NCBI GenBank assembly: GCA_934630905.1
Contig: CAKTXN010000065.1
Span: 1-9,690 of the forward strand
Reading direction: 5' to 3'
DNA: 9,690 nucleotides
Origin: an uncultured Eggerthellaceae bacterium
Lineage (GTDB): Bacteria > Actinomycetota > Coriobacteriia > Coriobacteriales > Eggerthellaceae
The first letter of the stretch is position 1. The number at the start of each line of letters is the position of its first letter. Both the position numbers and the translations under genes were made by a program. The notes below the pieces were generated by a model. The model did no database searches and had not been told where the DNA came from. It saw nothing but the letters and a program-made list of their open reading frames with translations. Positions 6,591-9,690 of the stretch are shown in pieces.

Positions 6591-8426
6591 ATGGAAAAAA
6601 TCATTTTAGACATAGCCGCCGCCCTGCGCCGCGCCGCTGCCACGGGCGAAACGTTTGACGCCGCCCAGCTTGTGCGCTTGCTGCACGCTTACAACAAGCC
6701 GCTGGGGCAAAGCGAGCAGTTCTACACAAAAAAGAAGCTGCTGCCATATTACCTGAAAACGAAGGCGAACGACCCCGCGCGCTGGGAAAGCTGGAACATT
6801 GACCCCGCAACCGAGCGCGCTTTGGTGCAGCTGCTGCAAATCAAGCCGCGCCGCACCAGCTCGGGCGTGGCCACCATCACGGTCATCACGAAACCGTGGG
6901 GCTGCTCGAGCAACTGCATCTACTGCCCCAACGATATTCGCATGCCGAAAAGCTACCTGTCGAACGAACCCGCCTGCCAGCGCGCCGAGCGTAATTTCTT
7001 TGACCCATACCTCCAGGTCACGGCACGTTTGCATGCTCTGCGTGAGATGGGCCACACCACCGACAAAGTGGAGCTTATTGTGCTGGGCGGTACCTGGACC
7101 GACTACCCCGAAGATTACCAATACTGGTACATGACGCAGCTGTTCCGCGCACTCAACGACGGCGAAAGCGTCCCTGAATACGCAGCTGAACTGCGTGAAC
7201 GCTACAAACAAACGGGCATTCCCGAAACCGAAGAGGCCCTGAGCGCCTTCGCCGCACCCGCTCAGGCGGCAATTGACGCAGGCACAGCAACATTCAACGA
7301 GGCGCACCGTGCGCTCTACGGGCAAAACAGCCCTTGGCAGTGCCTGGCAGCGTGGCAAATCGCCGACGCGAACGAGCTTGAACAGCAACAACGCATAAAC
7401 GAAACCGCCGAGCACCGTTGCGTGGGCCTGGTCATCGAAACGCGTCCCGACACCATCACACCGCAAACGCTCACGCGTGCGCGCCGCTTCGGCTGCACGA
7501 AAATCCAGATGGGCATTCAAAGCCTTGACCCTGCCGTGCTTGCCGCGAATCATCGAGCCACCAGCACCCAGGAAATCCAGCGCGCCTTTGCGCTGTTGCG
7601 CCTGTTCGGCTTCAAACTGCACACGCATTTCATGGTGAACCTTTACGGCTCAACGCCGGCACGCGATAAAGAGGACTTCCGACAATTCGTGACCGACGAG
7701 CACTTCCTTCCCGATGAAATCAAGGTATACCCGTGCGTACTCACCAAGGGAACACAGCTCGAACACCTTTATGAACAGGGAAAATGGCATGCTTACTCCG
7801 AAGAAGATCTGCTGGATATCTTGGTGCACGACATTTGCGCCACGCCCGCATACTGCCGCATATCGCGCATGATCCGCGACATTTCAAGCGACGACATTAT
7901 TGCTGGCAACAAAAAAACGAACTTGCGCCAGCTAGCCGAGCTTTCCGCCGCAAAAACCGGCGAACGCATCCAGGAAATGCGCTACCGCGAGATCAAGGGG
8001 AAGGCCACCGACCTCTCTGAGCTGCATCTTGACGTGGTGCCTTATGAAACGTCGGTTTCGCGCGAGTTCTTCTTGCAGTGGGTCACGCCGCAAAACGAAC
8101 TGGCAGGTTTTTTGCGTCTGTCGCTTCCCCTGCGCAACGCTTTGGCAACGCTTGGCGTCGAAGCGCCCATTTTGCCTGGACAAGCCATGATTCGCGAGGT
8201 ACATGTGTATGGACGTGCGGCGCACATTGATGGCGAATCCCAAAACGCACAGCATCTGGGTCTAGGCAAAAAGCTCATCGCGCGGGCATGCGAAATTGCT
8301 GCCAACGCCGGCTATAACGAAATGAACGTGATCAGCGCCGTGGGCACACGCGCCTATTATCGCTCGCTCGGATTCGCGACAAGCGAAAACGGCCTTTATC
8401 AAACGAAAAGGATTGCACATGAGTAG
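6591..8426 (+). CDS. elp3: Bacterial Elp3: radical SAM / GNAT tRNA U34 enzyme
   Basis: This 611-residue protein has the full Elp3 arrangement. The radical SAM core carries the 4Fe-4S motif Cys105-x3-Cys109-x2-Cys112 (GCSSNCIYCPN), then PKSYLSNEPACQRA, FDPYLQV, ELIVLGGTWTDYP and the long central domain. The C-terminal acetyltransferase (GNAT) domain has REVHVYG, the acetyl-CoA loop HLGLGKKLI and TRAYYRSLGF. Elp3 uses acetyl-CoA and SAM radical chemistry to make 5-carboxymethyluridine at tRNA wobble position 34. Eukaryotic Elp3 works inside the six-subunit Elongator, while bacterial Elp3 lacks those partners. The length is slightly above that of typical family members. ATG 6591 agrees with the family N-terminus but lacks a Shine-Dalgarno sequence, so translation may be leaderless. 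It is divergent from a Trm9-like methyltransferase, and its end overlaps the next gene by eight bases. Confidence 0.92.
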   Translation: MEKIILDIAAALRRAAATGETFDAAQLVRLLHAYNKPLGQSEQFYTKKKLLPYYLKTKANDPARWESWNIDPATERALVQLLQIKPRRTSSGVATITVITKPWGCSSNCIYCPNDIRMPKSYLSNEPACQRAERNFFDPYLQVTARLHALREMGHTTDKVELIVLGGTWTDYPEDYQYWYMTQLFRALNDGESVPEYAAELRERYKQTGIPETEEALSAFAAPAQAAIDAGTATFNEAHRALYGQNSPWQCLAAWQIADANELEQQQRINETAEHRCVGLVIETRPDTITPQTLTRARRFGCTKIQMGIQSLDPAVLAANHRATSTQEIQRAFALLRLFGFKLHTHFMVNLYGSTPARDKEDFRQFVTDEHFLPDEIKVYPCVLTKGTQLEHLYEQGKWHAYSEEDLLDILVHDICATPAYCRISRMIRDISSDDIIAGNKKTNLRQLAELSAAKTGERIQEMRYREIKGKATDLSELHLDVVPYETSVSREFFLQWVTPQNELAGFLRLSLPLRNALATLGVEAPILPGQAMIREVHVYGRAAHIDGESQNAQHLGLGKKLIARACEIAANAGYNEMNVISAVGTRAYYRSLGFATSENGLYQTKRIAHE

Positions 8427-9087
8427 CATCTTCGACTTGCTTGCGCCCGACCGCGGCGCGCAAGAGCGCGAAAACCAGATTGTGGCCTGCAACAAGGATA
8501 CCGCGGAGTTCGGGCTCTCACTCACGCATGAGCAAGCCCACGAGCTGGACGTTGCACACTGCCAGCTGCTGAATGCGCACGACCGCGTGGAGTTTGGCAC
8601 CTCGGGAACCATCCAGGTCATCGAAGGGTTTGCTTCTTCGCCTTACCTGGAGCAATTCAATTACGCCGACACGCTGAGTGCGCTGCAAGAGAAGTTCTAT
8701 GAGCTGCGCGCGCAGGCAGGCGTTGAGATTTTCGACGACGAGATCATCGACGGCATGCGCCTTCTGTTCGACGGCGATGCAGGCGGCACCCTCGATCTTT
8801 TGGCCACGTGCACGCTGGACATGGTCATGGAGGCATACGATACGCAGACCGGCACGCTTGAGGAACGCCAGCGCGAAGTTATTCCCGACATGACGCAGAC
8901 CACGGAGGTTCCGCAATTCGAGGAAAACGTGAGCGAAGTGTTCGCGCAGGCAATGGAAGAGGGCCAGCAAGCGCTTGACAATGCAGCTGCGGCGGCCATA
9001 ACAAGCCCCTGGGACCCCAGCGAGTGGGTCGATGACATTACTGCGCCGGGCTTTGAGGGAGAGAAGTGGGACGATGACTTTGAATAG
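8419..9087 (+). CDS. DUF6323-like protein, function unknown
   Basis: This 222-residue protein resembles, from memory, the DUF6323 family found beside DUF6179 in clostridia and related anaerobes: an N-terminal SSIFDLL, EFGLSLTHEQAHEL, RVEFGTSGTIQVIEGF, SSPYLEQFNYADTL, FDDEIIDGMRLLFDGDAGGTLD. The first 150 residues form the family-like domain. The rest is an acidic tail ending in WDDDFE and containing an alanine run. There is no signal peptide, membrane segment or catalytic motif that I can name. ATG 8419 is chosen over an upstream TTG (8413) because AAAAGGA (8406-8412) sits six bases before it. It overlaps the end of elp3 by eight bases and the next gene by 14, so translation of the three is probably coupled. 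The family assignment should be checked by profile search. Confidence 0.65.
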   Translation: MSSIFDLLAPDRGAQERENQIVACNKDTAEFGLSLTHEQAHELDVAHCQLLNAHDRVEFGTSGTIQVIEGFASSPYLEQFNYADTLSALQEKFYELRAQAGVEIFDDEIIDGMRLLFDGDAGGTLDLLATCTLDMVMEAYDTQTGTLEERQREVIPDMTQTTEVPQFEENVSEVFAQAMEEGQQALDNAAAAAITSPWDPSEWVDDITAPGFEGEKWDDDFE

Positions 9088-9690
9088 CGAAAACACGAGA
9101 GGCACGCAAGGCGTTGCAATGCACGATGCGGCGGCAGCAGCCCCGACGTCAACCTCAAAACCAACGAACACGGTTTCTACCAGGGAAAACGCTTGCAACG
9201 CAGCAGATGCGATTGCGAACGTCACCCTTCTGCGAACCGCCGACCAGACAATCGATAAGCAAGACCTTGCCGAGCTTTCCGCCAAAGTGCAAGACGGCCT
9301 TATGCGCCTGTTCGTGAAGCAGTGCCGCCTGTACACGTGCGGCGGCAGCTCCTCCATTACGTCGCTTGAAGCGCATGACTTGCTTGACTCCATTCGCTTC
9401 GTGCTGCGCGCGCACGATTTGGAAGACCCCGCAACGCTGGCGCGCTTGGCAAGCGACGACATGGACACCTTGTTTCATCAGGGGCTTCAGGATATCAATC
9501 GGCGCGTTGACGACGCCATGGAGCTATGGAACCAGGTTTGCCTGACCATGCTGCCCATCAAGAACATCGCGCTGCGCGATACGCTGGCAAGCATCGGGCA
9601 GTTCCGCAAGGTCTACGATACGTACTTTGCCGCCTTCGCCGTGCCGGTAAGCATCGACTACCCGCTGCACGACCCCGTTCCCGAAACGCT
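9074..9690 (+). CDS. DUF6179-like protein, 3' end beyond the window
   Basis: An open frame starts at ATG 9074 and continues without a stop to the window end, giving 205 complete codons. After a Thr/Ala-rich, low-complexity N-terminus of about 60 residues come features that match the DUF6179 family as I remember it: YTCGGSSSITSLEAHDLLDS, a DAMELWNQVCLTMLPIKN stretch, then IGQFRKVYDTYFAAFAVPV and SIDYPLHDPVPETL. The family is usually some 400 residues or more, so roughly half is missing. A purine-rich GAGGGAGAGAAGTGGG precedes the ATG and can serve as ribosome binding site. The start overlaps the DUF6323-like gene by 14 bases, which argues for a functional pair. The reaction is unknown. Confidence 0.75.
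   Translation, partial: MTLNSENTRGTQGVAMHDAAAAAPTSTSKPTNTVSTRENACNAADAIANVTLLRTADQTIDKQDLAELSAKVQDGLMRLFVKQCRLYTCGGSSSITSLEAHDLLDSIRFVLRAHDLEDPATLARLASDDMDTLFHQGLQDINRRVDDAMELWNQVCLTMLPIKNIALRDTLASIGQFRKVYDTYFAAFAVPVSIDYPLHDPVPET

Noticed and set aside
6606..7628. 340-codon minus-strand frame opposite elp3
   Set aside because: It is a shadow of elp3, whose radical SAM and GNAT motifs establish the plus strand as coding.

Overview
The window looks like a chromosomal segment of an anaerobic actinobacterium of the class Coriobacteriia, probably Eggerthellales. This rests on resemblance of the proteins to families I know from that group (Elp3 with a divergent methyltransferase, a DUF6323/DUF6179 pair, a DUF4213/DUF364 protein, a short MGMT-family protein). 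It is a judgement from memory, not a search. I see no rRNA, tRNA, CRISPR, transposase or phage gene.

Layout. Positions 1-904 hold no convincing gene. They contain a strong imperfect inverted repeat (168-199 with 319-350) and a cluster of G+C-rich hairpins (453-590). A DUF4213/DUF364 protein follows (965-1816), closed by a good intrinsic terminator (1935-1968). A near-consensus promoter (1991-2019) then starts an alkylation-repair pair: an unusual AlkA-Ogt fusion (2048-3676) and a stand-alone MGMT-family protein (3892-4329). Running against them is a ThrH-like phosphoserine phosphatase (4339-4938, minus). Between it and the next minus-strand gene lie about 350 bases that may contain a decayed reading frame (4990-5288).

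The right half is a tRNA-modification neighbourhood. A minus-strand SAM methyltransferase (5289-6545) carries C-terminal features reminiscent of Trm9/ALKBH8-type enzymes, plus long repetitive in-frame insertions. It stands head-to-head, 45 bases apart, with a bacterial Elp3 (6591-8426). Elp3 overlaps a DUF6323-like gene (8419-9087), which overlaps a DUF6179-like gene that runs off the window (9074-9690).

How it may fit together. The most interesting reading is that Elp3 builds the carboxymethyl group on wobble uridine of tRNA and the divergent methyltransferase could esterify it. That would be a minimal bacterial counterpart of the eukaryotic Elongator-Trm9 route. The two overlapping DUF genes are translationally linked to Elp3 and may act with it or merely be co-expressed. 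The left half is best explained as DNA alkylation repair next to serine/threonine metabolism, with no obvious functional link to the tRNA genes.
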